Of a stretch of DNA of 64,000 bases, positions 1 to 9,268 are shown in pieces; position 1 is the first letter of the stretch; each line of letters begins with the position of its first letter. This stretch comes from Microbacterium kyungheense. GTDB lineage: Bacteria; Actinomycetota; Actinomycetes; Actinomycetales; Microbacteriaceae. The stretch is taken from contig NZ_VFPE01000001.1 in NCBI RefSeq assembly GCF_006783905.1, forward strand, positions 1,364,001 to 1,428,000, in the 5' to 3' direction. The notes under the pieces were generated by a model. It ran no database searches. It was not told the origin of the DNA and saw nothing but the letters and a program-made list of their open reading frames with translations. Position numbers and translations under genes: made by a program.

Positions 1-1118
1 CGGTCGTGAAGACGGTGCGGGATGCCGGCGACCTCCGCGTGGTCGGCATCACCGGTTCCAACGGCAAGACCACCACGAAGAACCTCCTCGCGCGCATCCT
101 CGAGGGCGAGGGCGAGACCGTCGCCCCGAAGGCGTCGTTCAACAACGAGGTCGGCGCCCCGCTCACGATGCTGCGGGTCACCGCCACGACGCGGTTCCTC
201 GTGAGCGAGTTCGGCGCCAGCGCGCCCGGCGCGATCGCCCGGCTCGCCGGGCTCGTCGACCCCGACGTCGGCGTCGTGCTGATGGTGGGCATGGCCCACG
301 CCGGCGGATTCGGCGGCATCGAGGGGACGTTCCACGCCAAGTCCGAGCTGGTCAAGGCGCTGCGACCCGGGGGAGTGGCGGTGCTCAACGCCGACGACGC
401 CCGCGTGGCCGCGATGGCGCCCATCGCGGGCGAGCACGGTGCGAGCGTCCGGTGGTTCGGGCGCGGGCCGGAGGCCGAGGTGCGCGCGGACGATGTCGTC
501 GTGACGGCATCCGGCACGTCCTTCACCGTCACGGCCGACGGTGAGTCCGTCCCGCTCCGCCTCAAGGTCCTCGGCGAGCACCACGTCATGAACGCGCTGG
601 CCGCGATCGCCGCCGCGACGACGCTGGGCGTGAGCCTCGCCGACGCCGTCGCGCGCCTGGAGACGGTCGAGATCGCCGAGCGCTGGCGCATGCAGCCGCT
701 GGGATCGGACCGGGTGCGGATCATCAACGACGCGTACAACGCGAGCCCTGACTCCATGGCCGCCGCCCTGCGCACGCTGGCTCAGATCACCGCGCCCGAG
801 GAGCGCACCGTCGCCGTCCTCGGCGCGATGAGCGAACTCGGCGAGTACTCCGAAGAGGAGCACGACCGCGTCGGCCTGCTCGCGGTGCGCCTGGGCATCC
901 AGCGCATCGTCGTGGTCGGAGACGGCGCCCGCCGCATGTACCTCGAAGCGGTCGCGCAGGGTTCGTGGGACAACGAGGCCGTGTTCTTCTCGACCGCCGA
1001 CGAGGCGTTCGACTACCTGCAGGGCGAGCTGCGCGACGGTGACCGCGTGCTGGTCAAGTCCTCGAACTCCGCAGGGCTCCGGTTCCTGGGCGATCGTCTG
1101 GGAGAATCGTTCTCGTGA
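1..1118 (+). CDS. murF: UDP-N-acetylmuramoyl-tripeptide--D-alanyl-D-alanine ligase, 5'-truncated
   Basis: Last cytoplasmic Mur ligase: adds D-Ala-D-Ala to UDP-MurNAc-tripeptide using ATP. The frame is open from the window edge, so the gene starts upstream. About 370 residues are visible against roughly 450-470 for the family, so the N-terminal UDP-binding domain is largely missing. The ATP-binding motif ITGSNGKTTTKN is present, then the central domain (NDAYNASPDS) and the C-terminal Rossmann-like domain (AVLGAMSELG, VLVKSSNS). The stop overlaps the mraY GTG by 4 bases (GTGA), implying translational coupling in the dcw operon. Family call is firm; the true start cannot be seen. Confidence 0.95.
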   Translation, partial: VVKTVRDAGDLRVVGITGSNGKTTTKNLLARILEGEGETVAPKASFNNEVGAPLTMLRVTATTRFLVSEFGASAPGAIARLAGLVDPDVGVVLMVGMAHAGGFGGIEGTFHAKSELVKALRPGGVAVLNADDARVAAMAPIAGEHGASVRWFGRGPEAEVRADDVVVTASGTSFTVTADGESVPLRLKVLGEHHVMNALAAIAAATTLGVSLADAVARLETVEIAERWRMQPLGSDRVRIINDAYNASPDSMAAALRTLAQITAPEERTVAVLGAMSELGEYSEEEHDRVGLLAVRLGIQRIVVVGDGARRMYLEAVAQGSWDNEAVFFSTADEAFDYLQGELRDGDRVLVKSSNSAGLRFLGDRLGESFS

Positions 1119-2227
1119 GATCTCTCCTGACCGCGGCGGCGATCTCGCTGGCCTTCACGCTCTTCCTCACGCCCGTCTTCCTGCGGCTGTTCCGCAAGTG
1201 GGGGTGGGCGCAGGTGATCCGCACGCCCGAGGACATCCGCAATCCCAATCACCAGACCAAGCGCGGCACGCCGACCATGGGCGGCACGATCTTCATCGTC
1301 GGCACCATCGTCGGCTATCTGGTCGGCTGCTACACGGGCAACAACCCGCCTACGATCTCTGGCCTGCTCGTCATCTGGATGATGGTGGGCCTCGGCGTCG
1401 TCGGATTCATCGACGACTACATGAAGGTGCGCCAGCAGCGCTTCATGGGCCTGAGCGGGTGGCGCAAGGTCGTCGGGCAGATCATCGTCACCGTGCCGTT
1501 CGGCATCGTCGCCCTGAACTTCCCCAACCTGTACGGGCAGACGCCCGCGTCGCCCTTCATCTCGATGTTCCGCGACATCCAGCCGCTGTCGTTCATGGCG
1601 CTCGGCGCCGTGCTCGGCTGGCTGCTCTACCTCGCGTGGGTGTCGTTCATCGGCGTGGCGTTCTCGAACAGCACCAACGTCACCGACGGCCTGGACGGCC
1701 TCGCCGCCGGCTCGGGCATCTTCGTCACCGGGGCGTACAGCCTCATCGCGTTCTGGCAGTTCAACCAGGCGTGCTGGGGTGGCAGCGACCTCTCGTCGGG
1801 CGCGCAGATGGCGTGCTACCCGACGCGCGACCCGTTCGACCTGGCGATCATCTCGGCGTCCTTCGTGGGTGCCCTCGTCGGATTCCTGTGGTGGAACGCG
1901 CCCAAGGCGAAGGTCTTCATGGGCGATGTGGGCTCGATGTCGATCGGCGGCGTCATCGCCGCGATGGCGATCCTCACCCGCACCGAACTGCTCGCGGTGC
2001 TCGTCGCAGGCGTGTTCATCATCGGCCCGGGCTCGGTCATCCTGCAGCGGCTCTACTTCAAGATCACGCGCGGCAAGCGCCTGTTCCTCATGAGCCCGTT
2101 CCACCACCATCTCGAGATGCGCGGCTGGTCCGAGGTGACGATCGTCGTACGGATGTGGATCATCGCCGGCCTCCTCGCCGTCTCGGGCATCGGATTCTTC
2201 TACGTCGAATGGCTCTCCCGCACATGA
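1115..2227 (+). CDS. mraY: Phospho-N-acetylmuramoyl-pentapeptide transferase
   Basis: Integral membrane enzyme that moves phospho-MurNAc-pentapeptide from UDP to undecaprenyl phosphate, making lipid I. The 370 residues are close to the family length. Family motifs are visible: PTMGGTIFI, the Asp-rich loop FIDDYMKV, the NVTDGLDGLA loop, FMGDVGSMSIGG and the C-terminal FHHHLEMRGW. About ten hydrophobic segments are spread along the chain. Start GTG overlaps the murF stop and the stop overlaps the murD ATG (ATGA), so the three genes are stitched together. The order murF-mraY-murD is the standard dcw order. Confidence 0.97.
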   Translation: MRSLLTAAAISLAFTLFLTPVFLRLFRKWGWAQVIRTPEDIRNPNHQTKRGTPTMGGTIFIVGTIVGYLVGCYTGNNPPTISGLLVIWMMVGLGVVGFIDDYMKVRQQRFMGLSGWRKVVGQIIVTVPFGIVALNFPNLYGQTPASPFISMFRDIQPLSFMALGAVLGWLLYLAWVSFIGVAFSNSTNVTDGLDGLAAGSGIFVTGAYSLIAFWQFNQACWGGSDLSSGAQMACYPTRDPFDLAIISASFVGALVGFLWWNAPKAKVFMGDVGSMSIGGVIAAMAILTRTELLAVLVAGVFIIGPGSVILQRLYFKITRGKRLFLMSPFHHHLEMRGWSEVTIVVRMWIIAGLLAVSGIGFFYVEWLSRT

Positions 2228-3795
2228 CCTCCGACCGCCTGCGCGCCCTCACCAGCTGGAACGCCGACTGGAAGGGCCTTCGAGTCGCCGTGCTCGGCCT
2301 GTCTGTCACCGGGTTCTCGGTCGCCGACACGCTCACGGAGCTGGGCGCGGAGGTGCTCGTCGTAACCGAGAAGGCCGACGAGGAGTACGCACGCCTGCTG
2401 CCGGTCATCGGCGCGCGACTGTGGACCGGCCCCCTGGACGCCGTGCCCGCCGAGCTCGTCGAGTTCGCCCCCGAGGTCGTCGTGGCCTCGCCGGGGTTCG
2501 CGCCGCGGCATCCCGTCGTCGTCTGGGCGCGCGAGAGCGACATCGCACTGTGGGGTGACGTCGAGCTCGCGTGGCGCGTGCGCGACAAGGTCGTCCGGGC
2601 CGACGGCACCCCCGCGGACTGGGTGCTCATCACCGGCACGAACGGCAAGACCACGACCACGCGGCTGACGGCGACGATGCTCGTCGCCGGCGGACTGCGC
2701 GCGGCGCCCGTCGGCAACATCGGCACGCCTGTCCTCGACGCGGTGCGCGACCCGTCCGGCTTCGACGCGCTCGTCGTCGAGCTGTCGAGCCATCAGCTCT
2801 GGTACCTGGGACTGCAGGACTCGCCCGAGCCGCTCTCGCCGCACGCCGCCGTGTGCCTCAACCTCGCCGACGACCACCTCGAATGGCACGGATCGTTCGA
2901 GGAGTACCGGGCGGCGAAGGCGCACGTGTACGACAGCACGCGGATCGCGTGCGTGTACAACAAGGCCGATGCCGCCACTCAGGCCATGGTCGAGGACGCT
3001 GAAGTGGTCGAGGGCGCACGCGCCATCGGCTTCGATCTGGGGATCCCCGGGCCGAGCGACCTCGGGGTCGTCGAGGGCATCCTCGTCGACCGGGCGTTCC
3101 TGGACGACCGCCACAAGAGCGCGCTGGAGCTCACCACCGTCGAGGAGCTGTCCTCCCTCGGGCTCGGTGCGCCCCACATCGTCGCCAACATCCTCGCCGC
3201 GGCTGCCCTCGCGCGCTCGCTCGACGTCCCCCCGGCGGCGATCCGCGACGCGCTGCGCGGGTTCCGCCTCGATCCGCACCGCATCGAGATCGTGGCGCGC
3301 CACGAGGGCATCACATGGGTCGACGACTCCAAGGCCACCAACCCGCACGCGGCCGCCTCATCTCTCGCCGCCTACCCGGGTGCGGTCTGGGTCGTCGGCG
3401 GACTGCTCAAGGGCGTGGACATCTCGGAGCTCGTCGCCGGACGCGGCGCAGCCGCCAAGGCCGCCATCGTCATCGGCGCGGATCGCTCCGCCGTGGTCGC
3501 CGCGTTCGAGCGACACGCGCCGGCGGTGCCCGTGTTCGAGGTCGAGGCCGTCGAGACTGAAGAGGTCATGGCGCATGTCGTCGAGCTGGCGGCAGGGGTG
3601 GCGCGTGACGGGGACGTGGTTCTGCTCGCTCCCGCTGCGGCATCCTTCGATCAGTTCGCATCGTATGCGGACCGCGGTCGCCGATTCGCGGCGGCGGTGA
3701 GGGAACGGATCGGAACGGAGGCCCCGGGTGACGACGACAGAGCCGCCTCGGGTCCGGGCGACCCGGCCGACCCCGCCCAGCCGGACGCGGACTGA
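2224..3795 (+). CDS. murD: UDP-N-acetylmuramoylalanine--D-glutamate ligase
   Basis: Cytoplasmic Mur ligase adding D-Glu to UDP-MurNAc-L-Ala. The frame extends far upstream, but the ATG at 2224 is chosen because it overlaps the mraY stop in the ATGA pattern and begins the N-terminal Rossmann domain (VAVLGLSVTGFSVADTL). This gives 523 residues, slightly longer than typical MurD. The ATP loop ITGTNGKTTTT lies near residues 136-146, then ELSSHQL and the C-terminal domain with DDSKATNPHA. Its 3' end overlaps the ftsW start region by 68 bases. Confidence 0.96.
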   Translation: MTSDRLRALTSWNADWKGLRVAVLGLSVTGFSVADTLTELGAEVLVVTEKADEEYARLLPVIGARLWTGPLDAVPAELVEFAPEVVVASPGFAPRHPVVVWARESDIALWGDVELAWRVRDKVVRADGTPADWVLITGTNGKTTTTRLTATMLVAGGLRAAPVGNIGTPVLDAVRDPSGFDALVVELSSHQLWYLGLQDSPEPLSPHAAVCLNLADDHLEWHGSFEEYRAAKAHVYDSTRIACVYNKADAATQAMVEDAEVVEGARAIGFDLGIPGPSDLGVVEGILVDRAFLDDRHKSALELTTVEELSSLGLGAPHIVANILAAAALARSLDVPPAAIRDALRGFRLDPHRIEIVARHEGITWVDDSKATNPHAAASSLAAYPGAVWVVGGLLKGVDISELVAGRGAAAKAAIVIGADRSAVVAAFERHAPAVPVFEVEAVETEEVMAHVVELAAGVARDGDVVLLAPAAASFDQFASYADRGRRFAAAVRERIGTEAPGDDDRAASGPGDPADPAQPDAD

Positions 3796-5110
3796 CACGG
3801 CGCCGACGACACCCGTCGAGGCGCCGTCTAAGAGCACTCCGCGGCGGCCCAGGGCCGCGAAGGCCTCCGAGGAGGGGGCCGCGGACAAGCCGGCCAAGCG
3901 CGGGCTCGCCGCACGGGTGTCGCTCGGGCGGGTGTTCGCCCCGGTGCCGAGCGAGTTCCTGCTGATCGCCTCCACGGCGCTGCTGCTGACCGCCTTCGGC
4001 CTCGTGATGGTGCTGTCGGCGACCTCCGCGATCGCGGCTTCGCGCGGTGAGGCGCCCTGGGAGGACGTGATCAAGCAGGCGGCGTTCGCCGCGATCGCGC
4101 TTCCGCTCATGTTCATCGCGAGCCGACTGCCCATCTCGTTCTTCAAGAAGATGGCGTGGCCGGCACTCATCTTCGGCGTCGCCTTCCAGCTGCTCGTCTT
4201 CACGCCTCTCGGTCACTCCGCCGACGGCAACCGCAACTGGATCACGATCGCCGGCTTCCAGGCGCAGCCGTCGGAGTTCCTCAAGCTCGGGCTGGCCCTC
4301 TGGGTGGCGTACGTGCTCTTCCGCAAGCGGACGCTGCTGACGAAGTGGCAGCACGTGTTCATCCCGCTGGTTCCAGTGGCCGGGTTCGCGATCGCCACCG
4401 TGCTCGCGGGCGAGGACCTCGGCACCGCGATGATCCTCGTGCTCATCGTGCTCGGCGCCCTGTTCTTCTCGGGCGTCAGGCTGCGCATCTTCGTGCTCCC
4501 GGCGATCTTCGCCGCCGGTGCGGTCGCCGTGCTGGCGGTGACCAGCCCCGACCGCATGCGCCGGTTCATGAGCTTCTTGAACCCGAACTGCCTCGCCGAC
4601 TACTACAACGACTGCTACCAGCCGTTGCACGGCATCTGGGGCCTCGCGAGCGGCGGGCTGTTCGGGCTGGGGCTCGGCAACTCGCGCGAGAAGTACGACT
4701 GGCTGCCCGCGGCCGCCAACGACTACATCTTCGCGATCGTCGGTGAGGAGCTCGGCCTCATCGGCTGCGCGGTGGTGCTCGCGCTGTTCGCCCTGTTCGC
4801 GGTGGGTGCGTTCCACATCATCCGCAAGACCGACGACCCGTTCGTGCGCATCGCGGCCGGCGGCATCACGGTCTGGATCGTCGGCCAGGCGCTCATCAAC
4901 GTCGGCGTCGTGCTGCGCGTGTTCCCGGTGCTGGGCGTCCCGCTGCCGTTCATGTCGCAGGGCGGTACGTCGCTGCTGTCCGTGCTCGTCGCGTGCGGTG
5001 TGCTCCTCGCGTTCGCGCGTTCGCTGCCGGAATCCGTCGCGCGCCGCGAGGCGAAGATCGCCGAGGCCCGCGCCGCGCGCGAACGGGCGAAGCTGCGCGC
5101 GGTCCGCTGA
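3728..5110 (+). CDS. ftsW: Lipid II polymerase / division protein FtsW (SEDS family)
   Basis: SEDS-family glycosyltransferase that polymerises lipid II at the septum. 460 residues: a basic, Pro/Ala-rich cytoplasmic N-terminus of about 70 residues, then about ten membrane segments. SEDS signatures are visible: QPSEFLKLG, EDLGTAMILVLI, ANDYIFAIVGEELG, and PLPFMSQGGTSLL near the C-terminus. The GTG at 3728 lies inside the murD 3' end (68-base overlap). A later internal start would cut only the basic tail and cannot be excluded. RodA is the alternative in this family, but position between murD and murG argues for FtsW. Confidence 0.94.
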   Translation: MTTTEPPRVRATRPTPPSRTRTDTAPTTPVEAPSKSTPRRPRAAKASEEGAADKPAKRGLAARVSLGRVFAPVPSEFLLIASTALLLTAFGLVMVLSATSAIAASRGEAPWEDVIKQAAFAAIALPLMFIASRLPISFFKKMAWPALIFGVAFQLLVFTPLGHSADGNRNWITIAGFQAQPSEFLKLGLALWVAYVLFRKRTLLTKWQHVFIPLVPVAGFAIATVLAGEDLGTAMILVLIVLGALFFSGVRLRIFVLPAIFAAGAVAVLAVTSPDRMRRFMSFLNPNCLADYYNDCYQPLHGIWGLASGGLFGLGLGNSREKYDWLPAAANDYIFAIVGEELGLIGCAVVLALFALFAVGAFHIIRKTDDPFVRIAAGGITVWIVGQALINVGVVLRVFPVLGVPLPFMSQGGTSLLSVLVACGVLLAFARSLPESVARREAKIAEARAARERAKLRAVR

Positions 5111-5222
5111 CCCGCATTCGCATCCCGGTCCGGGCGCGTGTCGCGCGTCCGGCACAGGCGGTACGCCCCGAACGGGCATCGCCCGCCCCGAACCCGGGCG
5201 ACCCGCCCGGTAGGCTCGGGGA

Positions 5223-6308
5223 GTGACGACGTATCTCCTCGCGGGCGGTGGCACCGCCGGCCACGTCAACCCCCTGCTGGCCGTTGCGGACGCACTGCGC
5301 GCCCGCGACTCCGAGGCCGACGTGCTCGTGCTCGGCACGCGCGAGGGCCTCGAGGCCCGCCTGGTACCGGAGCGCGGCTACGAGCTGCTGTTCGTCGACA
5401 AGGTGCCCTTTCCGCGTCGCCCGAACGGTGCGGCCGCGGCGTTCCCCTCGCGGTTCCAGCGCGCGATCGGGCAGGTCCGTCGCCACATCGTGGAGCGTCG
5501 TGTCGACGTCGTCGTCGGCTTCGGCGGCTACGCCTCGGCTCCCGCCTACGTCGCCGCGCGCCGGGAGCGCGTGCCGTTCGTCGTGCACGAGGCGAACGCG
5601 CGCCCGGGACTCGCGAACGTGCTGGGCGCGCGCCGCGCCGCGGGTGTCGGCGTCGCATTCGAAGGGACGCCGCTCAAGGGCTCGCGCGTGGTGGGGATGC
5701 CGCTGCGCGACGAGATCGTCACGCTCGACCGTGCCGCGCTCCGCGCCGAGGCGGCCGCCTACTTCGGCCTGGACGCGTCGAAGCCTGTGCTGCTGGTGTT
5801 CGGCGGCTCCCTGGGTGCTCAGCGCCTCAACGAGGCGTTCGGCGAGGGCCACGGTGCGGCCTGGCGCGACGTGCTCGACGCCGGCTGGCAACTGCTGCAC
5901 GCGACGGGGGAGCGTTCGGACCTGCCCGACCCCGGAGCGCCCGGCTACGCCGTGGTCCGCTACCTCGACCGCATGGACCTGGCGTTCGCGCTGGCGGACG
6001 TGGTGGTCTCGCGGGCGGGCGCCGCGACGGTCAGCGAGATCAGTGCCCTGGGCATCCCGACGGTGTACGTGCCGTACGCCGTGGGCAACGGCGAGCAGGC
6101 GCTCAACGCGTCGTCCGCGGTCCGCGCCGGAGCCGCTCAGCTGCTTCCCGACGCCGACTTCACGGCGGAGCTCGTGCGCGCGGAGGTCGTCCCGCTGCTC
6201 GCCGACGAGCCCCGGCGCGCCGCGATGGCGCAGGCCGCGGCATCCGTCGGCATCAAGAACGGCACCGACAACGTCGTCGCCATGATCGACGAGGCGCTGC
6301 GGAGTTGA
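5223..6308 (+). CDS. murG: UDP-GlcNAc:undecaprenyl-pyrophosphoryl-MurNAc-pentapeptide GlcNAc transferase
   Basis: Peripheral membrane GT28 enzyme converting lipid I to lipid II. N-terminal glycine loop GGGTAGHVNP (residues 8-17), GFGGYASAP for the lipid I side, and a C-terminal UDP-GlcNAc-binding half with FGGSLGAQRLN and SRAGAATVSEISALG. 361 residues is normal. A -10-like TAGGCT at 5211-5216 ends 6 bases before the GTG and there is no Shine-Dalgarno, so it probably has its own leaderless promoter besides read-through from ftsW. The usual next gene, murC, is separated by a reverse-strand gene pair. Confidence 0.96.
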   Translation: MTTYLLAGGGTAGHVNPLLAVADALRARDSEADVLVLGTREGLEARLVPERGYELLFVDKVPFPRRPNGAAAAFPSRFQRAIGQVRRHIVERRVDVVVGFGGYASAPAYVAARRERVPFVVHEANARPGLANVLGARRAAGVGVAFEGTPLKGSRVVGMPLRDEIVTLDRAALRAEAAAYFGLDASKPVLLVFGGSLGAQRLNEAFGEGHGAAWRDVLDAGWQLLHATGERSDLPDPGAPGYAVVRYLDRMDLAFALADVVVSRAGAATVSEISALGIPTVYVPYAVGNGEQALNASSAVRAGAAQLLPDADFTAELVRAEVVPLLADEPRRAAMAQAAASVGIKNGTDNVVAMIDEALRS

Positions 6309-6320
6309 TCGGGCTCTCCC

Positions 6321-6391
6321 AGATCAGGAGATCTGGCGAGAACAGGCGAATCCCGGCGAAATCGTCCTGTCCTCGCCGGATCTCCTGATCT
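6321..6391. terminator. Long imperfect inverted repeat between murG and the GntR gene
   Basis: Left arm 6321-6346 and right arm 6366-6391 pair over 26 bases with two mismatches, around a 19-base loop. The arms end in GATCAGGAGATC / GATCTCCTGATC. It sits exactly between the converging murG and GntR genes, so a bidirectional terminator is the simplest reading. It has no T-tract, and its size also fits a dispersed palindromic repeat (REP/MITE-like). Confidence 0.6.
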
Positions 6392-6427
6392 CGGCAGCCG
6401 ATGGAGCCCAGGACCACCTCTTGCGCG

Positions 6428-6799
6428 CTACGCGGTCGCCGTCCCGGATGAGCGCAGCGCGGCCGCGACGATCGCCAGAGCCTCGTCGGTGTCGAGCCGC
6501 AGATCGCGCACCTGTGTCGCGAAGGCGGCGGCCGCACGCTGGAGCTGCTGGCGCGCGGGGTCGGCGTCGAAGGCGACGAACGTCCCGTTGCGGCCGCGGG
6601 TCTCGATGATGCCGGCGGTCTCGAGCTCGCGATAGGCGCGCGCCACGGTCCCCGGCGCGACGCCCAGGTCCTCGGCGAGGCGGCGCACCGTGGGGAGCCG
6701 CTCGCCCGCGCCGAGCTCGCCCGACGCGACGGCATCCACGAGCCCCGCACGGAGCTGCTCGAACGGCGGGACGGGCGAGGCGGGGTCGATGACGATCAT
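6428..6799 (-). CDS. GntR-family transcriptional regulator (YtrA-like, short)
   Basis: 123-residue DNA-binding protein. Winged-helix GntR domain at about residues 10-75: the stretch LPTVRRLAEDLGVAPGTVAR is typical, followed by AYRELETAGIIETRG and NGTFVA. The short C-terminal tail (about 45 residues) lacks a FadR- or HutC-type effector domain, as in YtrA-type regulators encoded with membrane proteins. The ATG at 6799 overlaps the stop of the upstream membrane protein gene (ATGA), so it is the second gene of a two-gene reverse-strand operon. Self-regulation of that operon is likely but inferred. Confidence 0.85.
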   Translation of the reverse strand: MIVIDPASPVPPFEQLRAGLVDAVASGELGAGERLPTVRRLAEDLGVAPGTVARAYRELETAGIIETRGRNGTFVAFDADPARQQLQRAAAAFATQVRDLRLDTDEALAIVAAALRSSGTATA

Positions 6800-7719
6800 G
6801 CGGGGCTCCCTTCGGGATCGGCTGCCGGGACCGGGGTGCGCAGCCACTCCGGATAGAGTGCGGGCCGAAGGGGGCGCTGGCCGTTCCATCCGAGGTAGAT
6901 GAACTGCGGCGCGATCACCGCCCAGGTGGGAAGCTGCGTCGCGAGCGCCGCCCACAGCGTGCCCGGGCTCGCCAGGATGATCACGCCGAGACTGAGCGCG
7001 AGAGCGGTGACCTGGCAGGTCACGAGTGCCAGGCTGCGCAGGGTCTCGGTGCGGAACGCGTCGTCCCACGCGAGCTCCAGGGTGTCCGCCGCCGGCTGCG
7101 GTCGGTCGAGCACGAGACGATCGAGGAGCGGGCGAGCGCACTGCAGCGCAACGGCGACTGTTGCGACCACGCTGAATGCGACGACAGACGTCTGCGCGGC
7201 GCTCTCGGACGCTGTCGATCGCGTGGCGACGTCGGCGACCACGGTGACGACGAGGAGGGCCGCCAGCACCCATGGTGCGCGGAGCCCGGCGGGACCGAGG
7301 TAGTCGCGGGTGCGCATGCGGGTGAGCCGGGCGATCCGCGGAACATGCGGCGCGGGGTGGAAGAGGCGCTCGCGCAGATTGAGGAAGACGTGCGCCGCAG
7401 CGGTCGGCAGCAGGATGCACGGCACCACCGCGATGAGGAGGAAGTAGGTCTCAGTGCCGAGCGGCGTCATCAGCAGGGGTGCGGCCCCGCACAGTCCGAC
7501 GAGCGCCGTCGCGAGGGACCACGTGGTGCCCCGTCGGGTCCGGGCGGCGATCACGTCGCGCGTGGCGGCGGTCCCGTAGGGCAGCCGCAGGCGTCGAGAC
7601 ATGGCGTCGGCCCGTCGGTAGGACGACGCGCGCCCGGTCATCGCCGCGAGCAGCACGAGCAGGACGACGGCGCTGATCGCCATGAAGGCGATGTTGAACG
7701 AGAGGGTCGTGCGGTCCAC
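6796..7719 (-). CDS. Multi-pass membrane protein, function unknown, operon with GntR regulator
   Basis: 307 residues with about six hydrophobic segments (an N-terminal one at residues 9-28, others around the sequences LATALVGLCG, YFLLIAVVPCILL, WVLAALLVVTVVADV, VVAFSVVATVAVAL and LALSLGVIILASP). I recognise no catalytic motif. It resembles the membrane partners of YtrA-type GntR regulators by arrangement only. The GTG at 7719 is chosen because a strong promoter (-35 TTGACA at 7750-7755, 17-base spacer, -10 TACAAA at 7727-7732) places the transcription start at or next to this codon. The pair interrupts the normally adjacent murG-murC genes. Confidence 0.7.
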   Translation of the reverse strand: MDRTTLSFNIAFMAISAVVLLVLLAAMTGRASSYRRADAMSRRLRLPYGTAATRDVIAARTRRGTTWSLATALVGLCGAAPLLMTPLGTETYFLLIAVVPCILLPTAAAHVFLNLRERLFHPAPHVPRIARLTRMRTRDYLGPAGLRAPWVLAALLVVTVVADVATRSTASESAAQTSVVAFSVVATVAVALQCARPLLDRLVLDRPQPAADTLELAWDDAFRTETLRSLALVTCQVTALALSLGVIILASPGTLWAALATQLPTWAVIAPQFIYLGWNGQRPLRPALYPEWLRTPVPAADPEGSPA

Positions 7720-7726
7720 AACCCCG

Positions 7727-7755
7727 TTTGTACCCGTTATGTACCAATGTGTCAA
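7727..7755 (-). promoter_or_regulatory. Sigma-70-type promoter of the membrane protein/GntR operon, leaderless
   Basis: On the reverse strand, -35 TTGACA (7750-7755) and -10 TACAAA (7727-7732) are separated by 17 bases. The -10 ends 7 bases before the GTG at 7719, so the mRNA would begin at the start codon. Two GTAC half-sites with a 7-base spacer lie in the promoter spacer (7730-7744) and could be where the GntR protein binds. Confidence 0.65.
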
Positions 7756-7836
7756 TACAGAATGGATGCCGCCACCGGGGGTCGCCGGGCGTGCCGGGGC
7801 CGCGGCATCCCGTCGCCAACTTAGGATTGACGGGTC

Positions 7837-9261
7837 ATGATCAGACCCGATCTCAGTCTTCCCATTCCCGACGACATCACCGCCGCCCACTTCATCGGGA
7901 TCGGCGGATCCGGCATGTCGGGGCTCGCCCGCATGTTCCTCGAGCTCGGCGTCCGCGTGTCGGGCTCCGACCGCGCAGACAGCGCCGCGCTGCGGGACCT
8001 CGCAGCGCTCGGCGCGACGGTCCACGTCGGCCACGACGCCGCCAACCTCGCCGACGACGTCGACACCGTGATCCACACCGGTGCGATCTGGCCCGAGAAC
8101 CCCGAGTTCGTCCTGGCGAAGGAGCGCGGGCTCCACGTGATCCACCGTTCGCAGGCGCTGCACTGGCTCATCGGCGGGCGCCGGCTGGTGTCGGTGGCCG
8201 GCGCGCACGGCAAGACGACCTCCACCGGCATGCTGGTCACCGCGCTCAGGGACCTCGGCGTGGATCCGACGTTCGTCAACGGCGGCGTGATCGCACAGCT
8301 CGGCGTCTCCAGCGGCACCGGCTCGGACGACGTGTTCGTCATCGAGGCCGACGAGTCCGACGGCACGTTCCTGCTGTACGACACGTCGATCGCCCTCATC
8401 ACGAACGTCGACCCCGACCATCTCGACCACTGGGGCACGCGCGACGCGTTCTACGACGCGTTCGCGCGGTTCGCGAACGAGGCGCGCGAAGCCGTCGTGA
8501 TCTCGTCCGACGACGCCGGCGCCCAGCGGGTGGCCCAGCAGCTGAGCCATCCGCATGTCGTGACCTTCGGCGAGGCCGCGGACGCCGTGGTCCGCGTGGG
8601 CGACATCGTCACGGACGGCCCGGTCTCGTTCTCGGTGACGTACCAGGGCGTGACCGTCGGCGCGCGGCTGCCCATCCCGGGCGCGCACAACGCGATCAAC
8701 GCGGCGGGAGCCGTCGCCGTCCTGCTGACGCTCGGCCACGACCTCGAGCCCGCCGTCCGCGCGGTCGAGGGGTTCGCCGGCACCATCCGCCGCTTCGAGC
8801 TGCACGGCGTCGAGCGCGGCGTCAGCGTCTTCGACGACTACGCGCACCACCCGACGGAGGTCGCCGCCGCTCTCGCGGCCGCCCGCACCGTTGTCGGCGA
8901 CGGCCGGATCATCGCGATCCAGCAGCCCCACACCTACTCGCGCACGCAGGAGATGTACCGCGAGTTCGCGGACGTGCTCGAACGCTACGCCGACCACACC
9001 GTGATGCTCGACGTCTACGGCGCGCGTGAGGACCCCGTGCCCGGCGTCACTGGCGAGCTCGTCAGCGGCGCCTTCGCCGATCCGTCGCACGTGCACTACG
9101 TCGCCGACTGGCAGCAGGCCGCCGACTACACCGCGACCGTCGCGCGCGAGGGCGACTACGTCATCACGCTCGGCTGCGGCAACGTCTACCTCATCATCCC
9201 GCAGGTGCTCGACGCGCTCGCCCGCACCGATGCGCCGGCGGTGCCGGCGCCGGGGGAGTAG
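7837..9261 (+). CDS. murC: UDP-N-acetylmuramate--L-alanine ligase
   Basis: Cytoplasmic Mur ligase joining L-Ala to UDP-MurNAc. Motifs in order: UDP-binding [10 protein letters not shown] (residues 21-30), ATP loop [10 protein letters not shown] (121-130), [10 protein letters not shown] and [10 protein letters not shown] in the central domain, HNAINAAGA, and [10 protein letters not shown] in the C-terminal domain. 474 residues matches the family. TAGGAT at 7822-7827 ends 9 bases before the ATG with no Shine-Dalgarno, suggesting a leaderless start. That promoter diverges from the reverse-strand membrane protein promoter. Confidence 0.97.
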   Translation: MIRPDLSLPIPDDITAAHFIGIGGSGMSGLARMFLELGVRVSGSDRADSAALRDLAALGATVHVGHDAANLADDVDTVIHTGAIWPENPEFVLAKERGLHVIHRSQALHWLIGGRRLVSVAGAHGKTTSTGMLVTALRDLGVDPTFVNGGVIAQLGVSSGTGSDDVFVIEADESDGTFLLYDTSIALITNVDPDHLDHWGTRDAFYDAFARFANEAREAVVISSDDAGAQRVAQQLSHPHVVTFGEAADAVVRVGDIVTDGPVSFSVTYQGVTVGARLPIPGAHNAINAAGAVAVLLTLGHDLEPAVRAVEGFAGTIRRFELHGVERGVSVFDDYAHHPTEVAAALAAARTVVGDGRIIAIQQPHTYSRTQEMYREFADVLERYADHTVMLDVYGAREDPVPGVTGELVSGAFADPSHVHYVADWQQAADYTATVAREGDYVITLGCGNVYLIIPQVLDALARTDAPAVPAPGE

Positions 9262-9268
9262 GGGCCGC

